From assembly GCA_046309775.1 (NCBI GenBank), contig JBKCOM010000062.1:4389-68388 (forward strand): a stretch of DNA of 64,000 nucleotides. The letters are read 5' to 3'. How positions within the stretch are numbered: the first letter of the stretch is position 1; each line of letters opens with the position of its first letter. Both the position numbers and the translations under genes were made by a program. Below, piece after piece: positions 1-8,175 of this stretch. The notes under the pieces are model-generated. The model made no database searches. It saw only the letters and a program-made list of their open reading frames with translations, and was not told where the DNA came from. This DNA is from JAIXWP01 sp046309775. GTDB lineage: Bacteria; Bacteroidota; Bacteroidia; Flavobacteriales_D; Sanyastnellaceae.

Positions 1-226
1 CAAACGGCTCAACACCCACCCATTCGCCACCCACAGACTCTACTACCTTCCTATTGCGACCATATCCGCAACCAATATCCACCACCCTCTTATTCACTAC
101 CAGATCTTTCAAATCATAGAGACGCTTATTGATTAAAATCTCGCAATCGGGCGCCTGGTCACGAAGCGTGAGAACGCGAACGCCTTCACCTATTACGGGG
201 TTATCTCTATTCATTCTGGTTTCCAT
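1..226 (-). CDS. SAM-dependent methyltransferase, N-terminal part (runs off left edge)
   Basis: The first 75 codons of a minus-strand gene that continues beyond position 1. The translation begins METRMNRDNP and reaches a classical class I methyltransferase motif I, VVDIGCGYGRN, at about residues 48-58, followed 15 residues later by GVEPF, the acidic residue that usually contacts the SAM ribose. This supports SAM binding; the substrate cannot be told. The start at 226 lies two bases after the stop of the nucleotide-sugar dehydrogenase, so the gene is the distal member of the same polysaccharide operon. A second in-frame ATG (codon 5, at 214) is an alternative start. In this context a sugar- or lipid-modifying methyltransferase is a reasonable inference. 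Confidence 0.75.
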   Translation of the reverse strand, partial: METRMNRDNPVIGEGVRVLTLRDQAPDCEILINKRLYDLKDLVVNKRVVDIGCGYGRNRKVVESVGGEWVGVEPF

Positions 227-228
227 AC

Positions 229-1500
229 TCAACTGTAGAGTCTTATTTGTCTATTAGAAATATCAAAGTCAGCAAGCTGATAGAAATTCAATACCGTTGC
301 TGCTTCAGGAATTGTGTCTACATAGTTTTCAAATCCTTTTTTACAAACTACAATTACATCTGCACTCTTGAACGCTTCTTCTGCGGTCATCTCAACATAA
401 CGAACCACTGAGGCGTGCTCTATGCGAAGCGTTGAGATATTGATGTCCTTATCAAAAATAGAAATCTCCTCAGTTGTTTCTCGAAGTTCATAAAACAAAC
501 GCAACATGGGGCTTTCTCTGACGTCGTCAGTACCGCTCTTAAATGTCAATCCGAATAGCGCAACTTTCTTTGGAGAATGCGCTGCCACCAATGACTTCAT
601 CTTATCCAAAAGTTGATTGTTACTCGGAATAATGCTCGACACCACTGGCATCACATAATTCTTTTCCGATGCCAAATGCTGAATCGCTCTCAAATCTTTT
701 GGCAGACAACTACCACCAAAAGGCAACCCCGGTCGCAGATATGTTGGAGCGATGTTGAGGTGGGTATCCATCAAAAAAATCTCATTCGCCTTCTTTACAT
801 CAACGCCGTAGTGACTGCCCAGACCGTAAACCTCATTTGCAAAGGCAATTTTAATAGCATGAAAAGCATTGTCGACATACTTCACAAACTCTGCTGTTCG
901 AAAGTCTGTAAACACCAAAGGAATTTTTTTATCAAACGAAAGCAGTTCTCGCAACTCATCATTGTCGTCGCTATTCGACCCTACTACAATTCTAGAACAA
1001 TTAAAGAAATCATTAATAGCAGAACCTTCCCTCAAAAACTCTGGCAAGAAAGCTATCTTAGGCATAAGGGCGGCATCAAGTTCAGAAAAACACTCTTTAA
1101 TCAAGCGCTCGATCGTACCAGGAGGTATCGTACTCCTGTACACAACAGTATACTTCCTGCCAGTACGTTTGATATAGTCAACGATATCAAGTGTTGTATT
1201 TAATGTGAAGTCAAGATTCACCTCGCCATCAGATGTGCTAGGCGTACCAACACAAATAAGCGCAACATCTGTGTTGTCAAGAACCAATTGCGCATCAGAA
1301 TTGGCATTGATTCTTCCTGACTTTAGTCCCTCTTGAAGAAGCTCATCAACACCCGGCTCATAGATAGGACTCTTGCCCTTCGTTATAGCGTCGACTTTTT
1401 GAGATTTAATATCACAGCCCCAAACATTATGACCCAGTTTTGAAAAACATACTAGATTAACAACACCAACATACCCAAGTCCAAATATGCCTATATTCAT
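229..1500 (-). CDS. UDP-glucose/GDP-mannose 6-dehydrogenase family protein
   Basis: NAD-dependent dehydrogenase that oxidises the C6 hydroxyl of a nucleotide sugar to a uronic acid, supplying precursors for capsule or exopolysaccharide. The N-terminal Rossmann motif GIFGLGYVG is at residues 4-12. The catalytic loop FGGSCLPKDLRA places the nucleophilic cysteine at Cys265. The C-terminal domain carries GLTFKSGTDDVRESP, which binds the nucleotide sugar. At 423 residues it has normal family length. The short C-terminal domain and the GTDDVRESP form resemble GDP-mannose dehydrogenases (AlgD-like) more than UDP-glucose enzymes, but substrate choice is inference. Its start overlaps the upstream glycosyltransferase stop by 4 bases (ATGA), indicating translational coupling. 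Confidence 0.93.
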   Translation of the reverse strand: MNIGIFGLGYVGVVNLVCFSKLGHNVWGCDIKSQKVDAITKGKSPIYEPGVDELLQEGLKSGRINANSDAQLVLDNTDVALICVGTPSTSDGEVNLDFTLNTTLDIVDYIKRTGRKYTVVYRSTIPPGTIERLIKECFSELDAALMPKIAFLPEFLREGSAINDFFNCSRIVVGSNSDDNDELRELLSFDKKIPLVFTDFRTAEFVKYVDNAFHAIKIAFANEVYGLGSHYGVDVKKANEIFLMDTHLNIAPTYLRPGLPFGGSCLPKDLRAIQHLASEKNYVMPVVSSIIPSNNQLLDKMKSLVAAHSPKKVALFGLTFKSGTDDVRESPMLRLFYELRETTEEISIFDKDINISTLRIEHASVVRYVEMTAEEAFKSADVIVVCKKGFENYVDTIPEAATVLNFYQLADFDISNRQIRLYS

Positions 1501-2549
1501 GATTCAATAACTTGTTTATACAACTCCATTGTGCGTGCAGCAACCACTGGCCAATCAAACTGTGTTGCTTCGCTTCGGCAAATATCACTAATACTGCCGC
1601 GTTCCGACTCAGATAATTCAAAATAGGCTCTTATCTTTTGAATTGCATCCTCTGCATCATTGCGTTTATGAAACGCCACCGCTCTTTCACTGAGAATAGA
1701 CTTCTCTTTCAAAACGTCAGTCATCAAAACGGGAACCCCAAGCGCCAGAGACTCAAGCAGTGCGTTGTTTCCACTAGCCTCCGTCACCGGTAAGAACATA
1801 AGTGAAGAGCGAAAAACCTCCAGCTTTAAGCTTGCGTCATCCAACCCTTCGTGCACCGTCACGCCCAGGGATCGAAACTGAGTTTTTAATGCTTCGCTTA
1901 AATTTCGGTTGACAACGTGAAAGTTTATGTTTATGCGTAAGTTTTTGCACATCTCAACAACCTCGCAATAAAAACTCCAATCCCTTTTCCAATTTCCAAC
2001 AGTGATGACTTGACGCGCGTTCTTTTTCTCTCCATTTCTTTCAAAGCTCTCAAAAGCCGAGGAGAATGCTTCAAGATGAACACCCAATGGTATTAAGTGA
2101 ATTTTGTTCGCATCCATTACCTCACTGAGCGCTCTTTTCTGAGAGGCCTCCGTTACAATAGCGGCGCTAATTTTTTTAAATCTTCTTTTCGTAAACAAAT
2201 GTGTGATTGCTCCGATTCTGCCTTTATAGTCGCCTTTTCTTACCTCGCGAAGAAGTGATTCGTATGGCTGATGAAACGTAACCACGATGGGTTTTTTAGG
2301 ATAAAGCCAAGGAGAAAATCTAAAATAATCCTCGCCGTACATGATATGAATCAAATCAAATTGATTCAAGTACTTTCTGATATCAAACTCATACAGCCAT
2401 TGATACTTAGCTCTAAGTCCCTTTTTGCTTTGAATAAAATCCTCATCAACGCCAAGCTCCACGGTAGGTTTCACGAACTTTATCAATTGCTTATATCCAC
2501 CATTAGCGCCATGGTGTGAAAATTTTGTAAGCAATACTAAAACGCGCAT
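1497..2549 (-). CDS. Glycosyltransferase family 4-like protein
   Basis: Probable cytoplasmic GT-B glycosyltransferase transferring a sugar from a nucleotide donor onto a growing surface polysaccharide. The N-terminus shows the glycine-rich acceptor loop GANGGYKQL (residues 14-22). The C-terminal donor domain contains VITVGNW (about 181-187) and the signature EASGNNALLESLALGVPV, with Glu257 and Glu266 in the position of the EX7E motif but one residue further apart. Length (350) fits the family. It is the first gene of the minus-strand run that continues with the dehydrogenase and methyltransferase. Its start faces the truncated thioredoxin-like gene across about 30 bp. I see no well-matched promoter in that gap. 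Donor and acceptor cannot be predicted. Confidence 0.88.
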   Translation of the reverse strand: MRVLVLLTKFSHHGANGGYKQLIKFVKPTVELGVDEDFIQSKKGLRAKYQWLYEFDIRKYLNQFDLIHIMYGEDYFRFSPWLYPKKPIVVTFHQPYESLLREVRKGDYKGRIGAITHLFTKRRFKKISAAIVTEASQKRALSEVMDANKIHLIPLGVHLEAFSSAFESFERNGEKKNARQVITVGNWKRDWSFYCEVVEMCKNLRININFHVVNRNLSEALKTQFRSLGVTVHEGLDDASLKLEVFRSSLMFLPVTEASGNNALLESLALGVPVLMTDVLKEKSILSERAVAFHKRNDAEDAIQKIRAYFELSESERGSISDICRSEATQFDWPVVAARTMELYKQVIES

Positions 2550-2575
2550 CCCTTCGAATTTTTGGACGAAGCTAA

Positions 2576-2977
2576 CGATTTATAGGAAACATAATTTCAA
2601 ATGACATATCTGATCTCGGTGCAGACTTCACTCAAATAGCACCCTACGGTGAGGGAAAAAAAATTATCGCTTTCTTCCTCAGCGGTTGCGAACATTGCCG
2701 CCTCGCGGGCGCAAGAATGGAAGCAATTAAAAAGTCAAACTCTAGTCTTCCTTTTTATGCTGTGATCCAGTCCACCAATAATGATTCGATGGAAGAGTTT
2801 TTAGTCAAATCAAATATTTCCTTTCCATATATTACAACTCCCGACTTGACAGCAATGGTGAAAGTGGCTGGTAGCGATTATCCTATTATTCTTTATTTAA
2901 ACGAGGGATATATCGAAAAGTCGTTGACGATGTATGATTTAAACAAAAGCGATATGGAACAATGGTTATTAAAATGA
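2576..2977 (+). pseudogene. 5'-truncated thioredoxin-fold protein, no visible start codon
   Basis: The open frame runs from just after a TAA at 2573-2575 to the TGA at 2975-2977. The translation reads ...LGADFTQIAPYG, then a beta strand KKIIAFFLSG and the redox motif CEHC (Cys codons at 2687 and 2696), followed by a thioredoxin-like alpha/beta pattern. The first ATG in frame is at 2717, after the CXXC motif, so starting there would remove the active site. No ATG, GTG or TTG lies between 2576 and 2717. Either the 5' part was lost by rearrangement at the edge of the polysaccharide locus, or an unusual start such as ATT 2594 is used. The sequence resembles the C-terminal thioredoxin domain that some Bacteroidota DoxX-like membrane proteins carry (inference). 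It retains a strong terminator. Confidence 0.6.
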
Positions 2978-3010
2978 AAAATCCCCTCGCTCTACAATCG
3001 AGGGGATTTT
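2978..3010 (+). terminator. Rho-independent terminator after the thioredoxin-like remnant
   Basis: AAATCCCCTCG and CGAGGGGATTT form an 11-bp perfect stem with a 9-nt loop, starting directly after the TGA at 2977 and ending in a T run. Confidence 0.85.
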
Positions 3011-3242
3011 CCACTTAACCTTTTATTTAACCTTAACCATTTAACTTACGAGTCGTTACCCGCATATCTTTATTCTAAATGAATTATCTAACCAAATTAA
3101 ACTCGAACCCCTTTTTACATTCTGCGTGCCAATACTAACATTTACTGAAAACCAAAGAGTTAGGTCGTGCCAAATCAATAAGTTTTTCCAAAAAATGGAA
3201 TAGATTTATCAAAAATGGATACATTAGACAAAAAATAATTAA
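3011..3242. other. Intergenic region with TTAACC repeats
   Basis: A 232-bp AT-rich gap without an open frame. Just after the terminator, TTAACC occurs at 3015, 3027 and 3033, followed by the variant TTAACT at 3041. The rest should contain the promoter of the DUF937-like gene, but I see no clear TAnnTTTG element. Confidence 0.4.
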
Positions 3243-3668
3243 ATGTTCGACAACCTTCTTCAACTAGTTAAAGAAAACGCTTCCGAGGCGATTATAAATA
3301 ACCCAGCTATCCCTAATGAACGCAATGACGAGGCTATTTCCCTTGCATCAAATGGTATTTTCGATGGCCTAAAAGACAAGCTTGCAAACGGTGGTCTTCA
3401 AGACATTTTTTCTAGTGGAAACCCTGCACAATCCGGTGCCACCAATCAAATTGCCGGCAATGTAGCTGGACAATTAATGGAAAAATTTGGTCTCGACAAT
3501 GGTGCTGCAAAAGGCATCGTTGAGAAGCTCATTCCTGTGGTGATGGAGAAATTCGTCAATAAAACCAATGATCCAAACGACAGCTCTTTCGACCTTGGAG
3601 ACATTATGAAAAATCTCGGCGGTTCCGGTGGCATCGGCGGTATGCTCGGTGGCCTCTTCGGAAAATAA
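3243..3668 (+). CDS. DUF937-like small protein with glycine-rich tail
   Basis: A 141-residue protein without signal peptide or membrane segment. The N-terminal half is helical and acidic (MFDNLLQLVKENASEAI). The middle section NQIAGNVAGQLMEKFGLDN with VEKLIPVVMEKF resembles the YidB/DUF937 family, whose function is poorly defined. The last 20 residues are a glycine-rich stretch (GGSGGIGGMLGGLFGK) common in these proteins. It precedes the PAS histidine kinase by 41 bp on the same strand, so co-transcription is possible. I cannot assign a molecular role. Confidence 0.75.
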   Translation: MFDNLLQLVKENASEAIINNPAIPNERNDEAISLASNGIFDGLKDKLANGGLQDIFSSGNPAQSGATNQIAGNVAGQLMEKFGLDNGAAKGIVEKLIPVVMEKFVNKTNDPNDSSFDLGDIMKNLGGSGGIGGMLGGLFGK

Positions 3669-3709
3669 GATCAGAATTACTCGTCACTTCTAACCAATCG
3701 TCCAGATTT

Positions 3710-4846
3710 ATGGACAACATCAAACTTCTTGATTTACTTACGAATAAAAACGAATTAGACAGTGCAAACTCTGCGTTGCTATCCCTCGTTCAAAACATCT
3801 CGGATATTATTACTCTTGTCAATGAGGAGGGAAAAATAATATACCAAAGTGCTACCGTGCGCCAATCCATGGGTTGGGCAGAAAATGAATTATTGGGACG
3901 AAATATCTTCGAGGTGACTCACCCAGAAGATCACTCGATTATTAAAGAACAATTCGAAAAAGCCCTTCGCGTGGAGGGTGTTGGTCCACAAGCCGAATTC
4001 AGATTACTCAACAAAGACGGCACATTCATCTACTTAGACGCACAGGGAAATAACCAATTTCATAATCCTCAAATTCGGGCGCTCATCATAACATCGCGCG
4101 ACATAACGCCCCGGAAAATGGCTGAGCTGGAATTAAAAAAAGCGAATGAAATTCTCCAATATCAGAACGCTCAACTACAATCCTTCTCGCAAATTCTATC
4201 ACATAATATTCGAAGTCATTCCGCCAACCTCTCATCCATCGTCGATTTCATTGAAACCAGCGATTCTGAAAATGAAAAGGTGTCTTTCTTCGACATGCTG
4301 AAAACAAGCACTAAGAAGCTCGAAGAAACAATTTTCAACCTCAATGAAATTTTAGAAATAAATCAGAAATTAAAACAACCAAAAGAAACCCTCAATCTAA
4401 AAGAAGAGGTTCAAAAAACAATTGGTGCTCTCGAAGCATTGATGGCGCAAAAAAATATCAGTGCCATTATTCATGTTCCTGATGACATCATGATCACAAT
4501 CGTTCCTGCATTTCTCGACAGTATTTTGCTAAATCTCATTAGCAATGCCATCAAATATTCAGATCCTGATAAAGACTCATATCTAGCCATTACTGCGGAG
4601 AGTGTGTTTGGGCAAGTCAATATTTCGGTAAAAGACAATGGCCTCGGCATCGATTTGCAGCGTCATGGCAAAAAGATATTTCATCTTTATAAAACATTCC
4701 ACGAGCGCGAGGATAGTCGTGGCCTTGGTTTGTTTATGGTAAAAAATCAAATAGAAGCAATGAACGGAACCATTTCCGTTCAAAGTGAGGTTGGAATAGG
4801 AACGACTTTTAAAATTACTTTGCCAAATCCTGCTACTTCTTCTTAA
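3710..4846 (+). CDS. PAS-domain sensor histidine kinase
   Basis: A soluble 378-residue histidine kinase. An N-terminal PAS domain spans about residues 22-140 (SDIITLVNEEGKIIYQS ... ITSRDITPRKMAE). The dimerisation helix contains SHNIRSHSANL with the phospho-acceptor His165; the HNIRSH form is a variant common in Bacteroidota kinases. The ATPase domain has the N box NLISNAIKYSD (Asn279), the G1 box DNGLGI (309-314) and the G2 box GLGLF (338-342). There is no transmembrane segment, so the PAS domain probably senses a cytoplasmic cue. No response regulator is adjacent. The next gene, an unusual membrane ATPase, starts 11 bp downstream, which suggests an operon and a possible functional link. Confidence 0.93.
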   Translation: MDNIKLLDLLTNKNELDSANSALLSLVQNISDIITLVNEEGKIIYQSATVRQSMGWAENELLGRNIFEVTHPEDHSIIKEQFEKALRVEGVGPQAEFRLLNKDGTFIYLDAQGNNQFHNPQIRALIITSRDITPRKMAELELKKANEILQYQNAQLQSFSQILSHNIRSHSANLSSIVDFIETSDSENEKVSFFDMLKTSTKKLEETIFNLNEILEINQKLKQPKETLNLKEEVQKTIGALEALMAQKNISAIIHVPDDIMITIVPAFLDSILLNLISNAIKYSDPDKDSYLAITAESVFGQVNISVKDNGLGIDLQRHGKKIFHLYKTFHEREDSRGLGLFMVKNQIEAMNGTISVQSEVGIGTTFKITLPNPATSS

Positions 4847-4857
4847 ACAAGACTACC

Positions 4858-5892
4858 ATGGCTGAAAAACATCTTTCAGGAAAAAACATCTTTCACCAAC
4901 TCATTCGAGATTTAATTGGAAAAGATTCTCACAGAGGCGTTACACTCACTTACTCTTGGCTTGCAAACCAGTTAGGCCATTTCTCATTGGGATTCTTTCC
5001 TGCTATGGCTTTGTACAAAATTATTGATAACTCAAGTACTTCGTTGAGCCCTGAACTTATAGCCGGATTAAGCATCTCGGGACTATGGTTTGCATTTGAA
5101 GTGTTCAATTTATTTTATCCTTTAAGAAAAAAAAATACTGTCAATAAAACATTCAAGCCTAGTTGGGGCAACTTGATATTTGACACTTCTACAGACGTGG
5201 TTTTCTTCGCATTTGGCGCATTCATGGCCGCTTACGCTATGAGCGGAAACATTCAAATGCTCTACATAGCCCTTGTATTATTGGCTCTGTTATTATACCC
5301 CATTCGTTTTTGGTATGTCACCAAGATGTATCAACAAGAAGCAAAGTTTCCTTTTCAAGCGCGCCTGAGCCAACTCGAGGTAGCATTCTCAAATGAAGAC
5401 CGCGATAAAATTGTACGCTTTATGAGCGACGATAATGAAGGACAACACCTCCTAATATTTGGCGCCCATAGAAGCGGCAAAACATCATTGAGTGTCGCTA
5501 TCGCAAATGAAAAGGCAATAAAAAATAAAAAGGCTCACTATTCTTCTGCCACAAAACTTCTTGACGAGTATTTTCAAAAGAGCAACGCAAACCCCTATGA
5601 ATTAGGCCTTCTTTGGGACTGGAGCACCACAGAATACTTGGTCATTGATGATGTCAATCCTTCCATCGAAACCGGAGTAGAATTGATTTCCGCGCAGTCA
5701 TTCAAATCACTCTTACTCAATAGTAAATTCGGAGAAAGGAATAAAAAAGTTCTTTCGAAAGTAAACCACATTTGGGTTTTAGGGGATCAAGAAAATGATT
5801 CCATTAAAATCAGCTCTCAATGGAATCAAATGCTTGTCGATTGCGGTGTTCCTTCGCCGAACATTCATTCGGTTTTTTTGAAAAAAAGATAA
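4858..5892 (+). CDS. Membrane protein with C-terminal P-loop ATPase domain
   Basis: A 344-residue two-part protein I cannot place in a named family. About four hydrophobic segments (roughly residues 36-56, 66-88, 108-128 and 132-150) form the membrane part. A soluble domain follows with Walker A GAHRSGKTS (202-210), Walker B LVIDD (261-265) and a sensor-1-like strand HIWVLGD (304-310). The order and spacing resemble AAA+/IstB/DnaA-type ATPases reduced to about 150 residues, with no lid domain visible. It lies 11 bp behind a histidine kinase and ends 1 bp before a convergent gene. Membrane-anchored AAA-type domains of this sort suggest stress or signalling functions, but that is inference only. 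Confidence 0.7.
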   Translation: MAEKHLSGKNIFHQLIRDLIGKDSHRGVTLTYSWLANQLGHFSLGFFPAMALYKIIDNSSTSLSPELIAGLSISGLWFAFEVFNLFYPLRKKNTVNKTFKPSWGNLIFDTSTDVVFFAFGAFMAAYAMSGNIQMLYIALVLLALLLYPIRFWYVTKMYQQEAKFPFQARLSQLEVAFSNEDRDKIVRFMSDDNEGQHLLIFGAHRSGKTSLSVAIANEKAIKNKKAHYSSATKLLDEYFQKSNANPYELGLLWDWSTTEYLVIDDVNPSIETGVELISAQSFKSLLLNSKFGERNKKVLSKVNHIWVLGDQENDSIKISSQWNQMLVDCGVPSPNIHSVFLKKR

Positions 5893-5893
5893 A

Positions 5894-8056
5894 TTACCGA
5901 ACGATCACTCGATCCATAATTTTTCCTTTTTTACTTCTTGCTTTTATAACATAGGTTCCTTGAGAAAGTGTAATCAAATCAATCTCTCTCCTTTCCTGCG
6001 GGCCAAAGTCCAAGACTACTTTTCCAAAAACGTCTATTACGACAATATGGCTCAGACTCTGGTCAAATTGCAAAGTGCCTTCTGTTGGGTTCGGATACAT
6101 TCTCACATTTACACGAGCACTTTCTTGTACTTGAAGCGATCCTGCGCCATCATTCGGATTAATCATATTATCCGCTTTGTAATAAACTAAAATAGCGCTT
6201 TCATTGCTCGGAGCATTCACTCCCCACGTGGGCACATTGTTCACAGGAATAGACTCACCATCCGCGACACCTGATGTCGCATAATGCCTTCCGACTGCTA
6301 CCATACCATCAGTTGTTTTATATAAACCATACAACTCCGTGTTGCCTCCACCCGCTTGTGTAAGCGTATCCCAATCACCAACGACGAGAGAGCTATATAC
6401 CGGCACATTGAAATCTTCTTCGTAAAGCCGCACGAAACTATTCCAACAACTCGACCCACCATATTGTGGCTTCACCATCTTCTGATATGCATTTGCTGTA
6501 GTAATTGTTCTTCTTCCTAGAGCTACAACCCCTACCTTTCCATCACTTGCCACTTCAAGTGCGTTTTTAGCCATGCGAGTTGTATTCACATTGGGCCATC
6601 CTCCATTTGGATTCGGCCAGCCGTCAAGGTTTGGATCAGGATGTGCCGCTCCAAAATTGGTAGCGCCCTCCGAATACTCCGCCATATAGGTAGAGTTCAT
6701 CAAATTACCCTCAGCCAAAGTCAACTTTCCCAACCACGAAATATGAATGTCCCCTTGAGTTCCTGTAAACCGATTTTGAAAACCTTGTGCACTGGGGTTA
6801 TTTATAATCTCATTTCCCTCCCATAAATTCTCGGTATTATTTCCATGACAGCGTGCACCCACCACTAGTTTATCACTGCTATAATCTATTGCCAATGCGT
6901 CCACATATTGATCGGGAATGGAGGGTTGAATCTCACCTTCTGGATTTATTTCATGATAAAGCCTACTCCACCATTTTACCGCACCTTGATCATCGAAAGC
7001 AATCACGGCTGGTTCAAAATCAGGCGTTCCTCCACCTTCTGGAAAATTGTAATACGATTTAAAATTCATTCCTAGATAAACGTGATTGTCGCGTCTATCA
7101 ACCACTATCGACGACGCTCCCCACACAGGGCAACATGATTCGGGCGAATAACCATTGTATCCCGGACTCTCCGCTGTCACATTATTAATATCGCAAGGAC
7201 CTGTATAGAAAAAGTCCGCTGGCCATGTTCCCTTTTTCGTCCCGCCATTTCCATCAGGAAGGATGGCGTCAAATTCCTCTTGTGTCCAAGAGCGCATTTC
7301 GCAGCGTCCCCAAGACTTCATCACAATACCACTATAACTCAAACTGCTCGAGCCGCTATAAGACGAAGCGGGAGTGCCCTTCCACTCTCCTCCTTGTACT
7401 TGCCAATGCGTGCGCCAATTTTCGACTACTCGTCGCTCACCATTAGCATTGAGACAATACATCGCACTCCAATCATAGGCGTGAGATTCCCCGCTCACAT
7501 AATATATCTCACCATCGCTCGTAACATCCCAAGGATGACTTTCCTTTGCGTAATTCTTTGCCCACACTTGTCTCGTCCACACACAGGAAGACGGTGTTGC
7601 ATCCACAAAATTTGAATTCAATTTCGCCAGCAAATAGCCACCGTTGTTGTTATCTGTATCACTTGTATTGCAGCTGATAAACAAATCGCCCGTCGCGGCA
7701 TAAGGCAAAGTATTCGTTTTAATAAAACGAACATCTTCTACATCACCCTGAGGAAAGTGAACGACTTGCAGTAACTGCGTAAGCGAAGAGTTAAAATGAA
7801 GAATAATCCCGTAGCGATTAGTGCCTTGCCCATTCGAAATTGTTCCTGGATACGAAAGCTCTACTCTCGTGATCTCTGGTGCTATCCAATCCAAGTTTTC
7901 GCAATATCCCGTTACGAGGAATGTTCCGTCACTGATTTGCATAACATCATAAAACGTTTCCTTACCAGAATTGCCCGCGTAGGTGACCACATCTGTCTGA
8001 CCAATGAAAAACAACGGATACATGAGGAAGACAAGCGCAACAATCAATCTTTTCAT
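5894..8056 (-). CDS. Secreted protein with T9SS type A sorting domain
   Basis: A 720-residue exported protein, begun at the ATG that gives a proper signal peptide (MKRLIVALVFLMYPLFFIGQ); an upstream in-frame ATG at 8164 would prepend 36 unlikely residues. The mature part contains beta-rich stretches such as VVTYAGNSGKETFYDV, LDWIAPEI and IVVDRRDNHVYLGMNF, resembling beta-propeller or SBBP-like repeats. It ends in a T9SS type A C-terminal domain (NVRMYPNPTEGTLQF ... GTYVIKARSKKGKIMDRVIVR), so it should cross the outer membrane by T9SS and be surface-attached or released. It is divergent from the giant adhesin gene (119 bp between starts) and abuts the membrane ATPase gene tail to tail with one base between stops. 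Ligand or enzymatic role unknown. Confidence 0.87.
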   Translation of the reverse strand: MKRLIVALVFLMYPLFFIGQTDVVTYAGNSGKETFYDVMQISDGTFLVTGYCENLDWIAPEITRVELSYPGTISNGQGTNRYGIILHFNSSLTQLLQVVHFPQGDVEDVRFIKTNTLPYAATGDLFISCNTSDTDNNNGGYLLAKLNSNFVDATPSSCVWTRQVWAKNYAKESHPWDVTSDGEIYYVSGESHAYDWSAMYCLNANGERRVVENWRTHWQVQGGEWKGTPASSYSGSSSLSYSGIVMKSWGRCEMRSWTQEEFDAILPDGNGGTKKGTWPADFFYTGPCDINNVTAESPGYNGYSPESCCPVWGASSIVVDRRDNHVYLGMNFKSYYNFPEGGGTPDFEPAVIAFDDQGAVKWWSRLYHEINPEGEIQPSIPDQYVDALAIDYSSDKLVVGARCHGNNTENLWEGNEIINNPSAQGFQNRFTGTQGDIHISWLGKLTLAEGNLMNSTYMAEYSEGATNFGAAHPDPNLDGWPNPNGGWPNVNTTRMAKNALEVASDGKVGVVALGRRTITTANAYQKMVKPQYGGSSCWNSFVRLYEEDFNVPVYSSLVVGDWDTLTQAGGGNTELYGLYKTTDGMVAVGRHYATSGVADGESIPVNNVPTWGVNAPSNESAILVYYKADNMINPNDGAGSLQVQESARVNVRMYPNPTEGTLQFDQSLSHIVVIDVFGKVVLDFGPQERREIDLITLSQGTYVIKARSKKGKIMDRVIVR

Positions 8057-8175
8057 GTTAGATTTTATTTGAGGTTTCAGCACGAAAATACTAAAAATCA
8101 TGGATTCACATTTAACACATCCTGCGAAACCTGTTGCGGCAAGCTCGCGTAAAGAAAGAACCAAATTGGCTTTTC

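Noticed and set aside
613..1203. Plus-strand open frame inside the dehydrogenase gene
   Set aside because: Overlaps the well-supported minus-strand protein and has no recognisable product.
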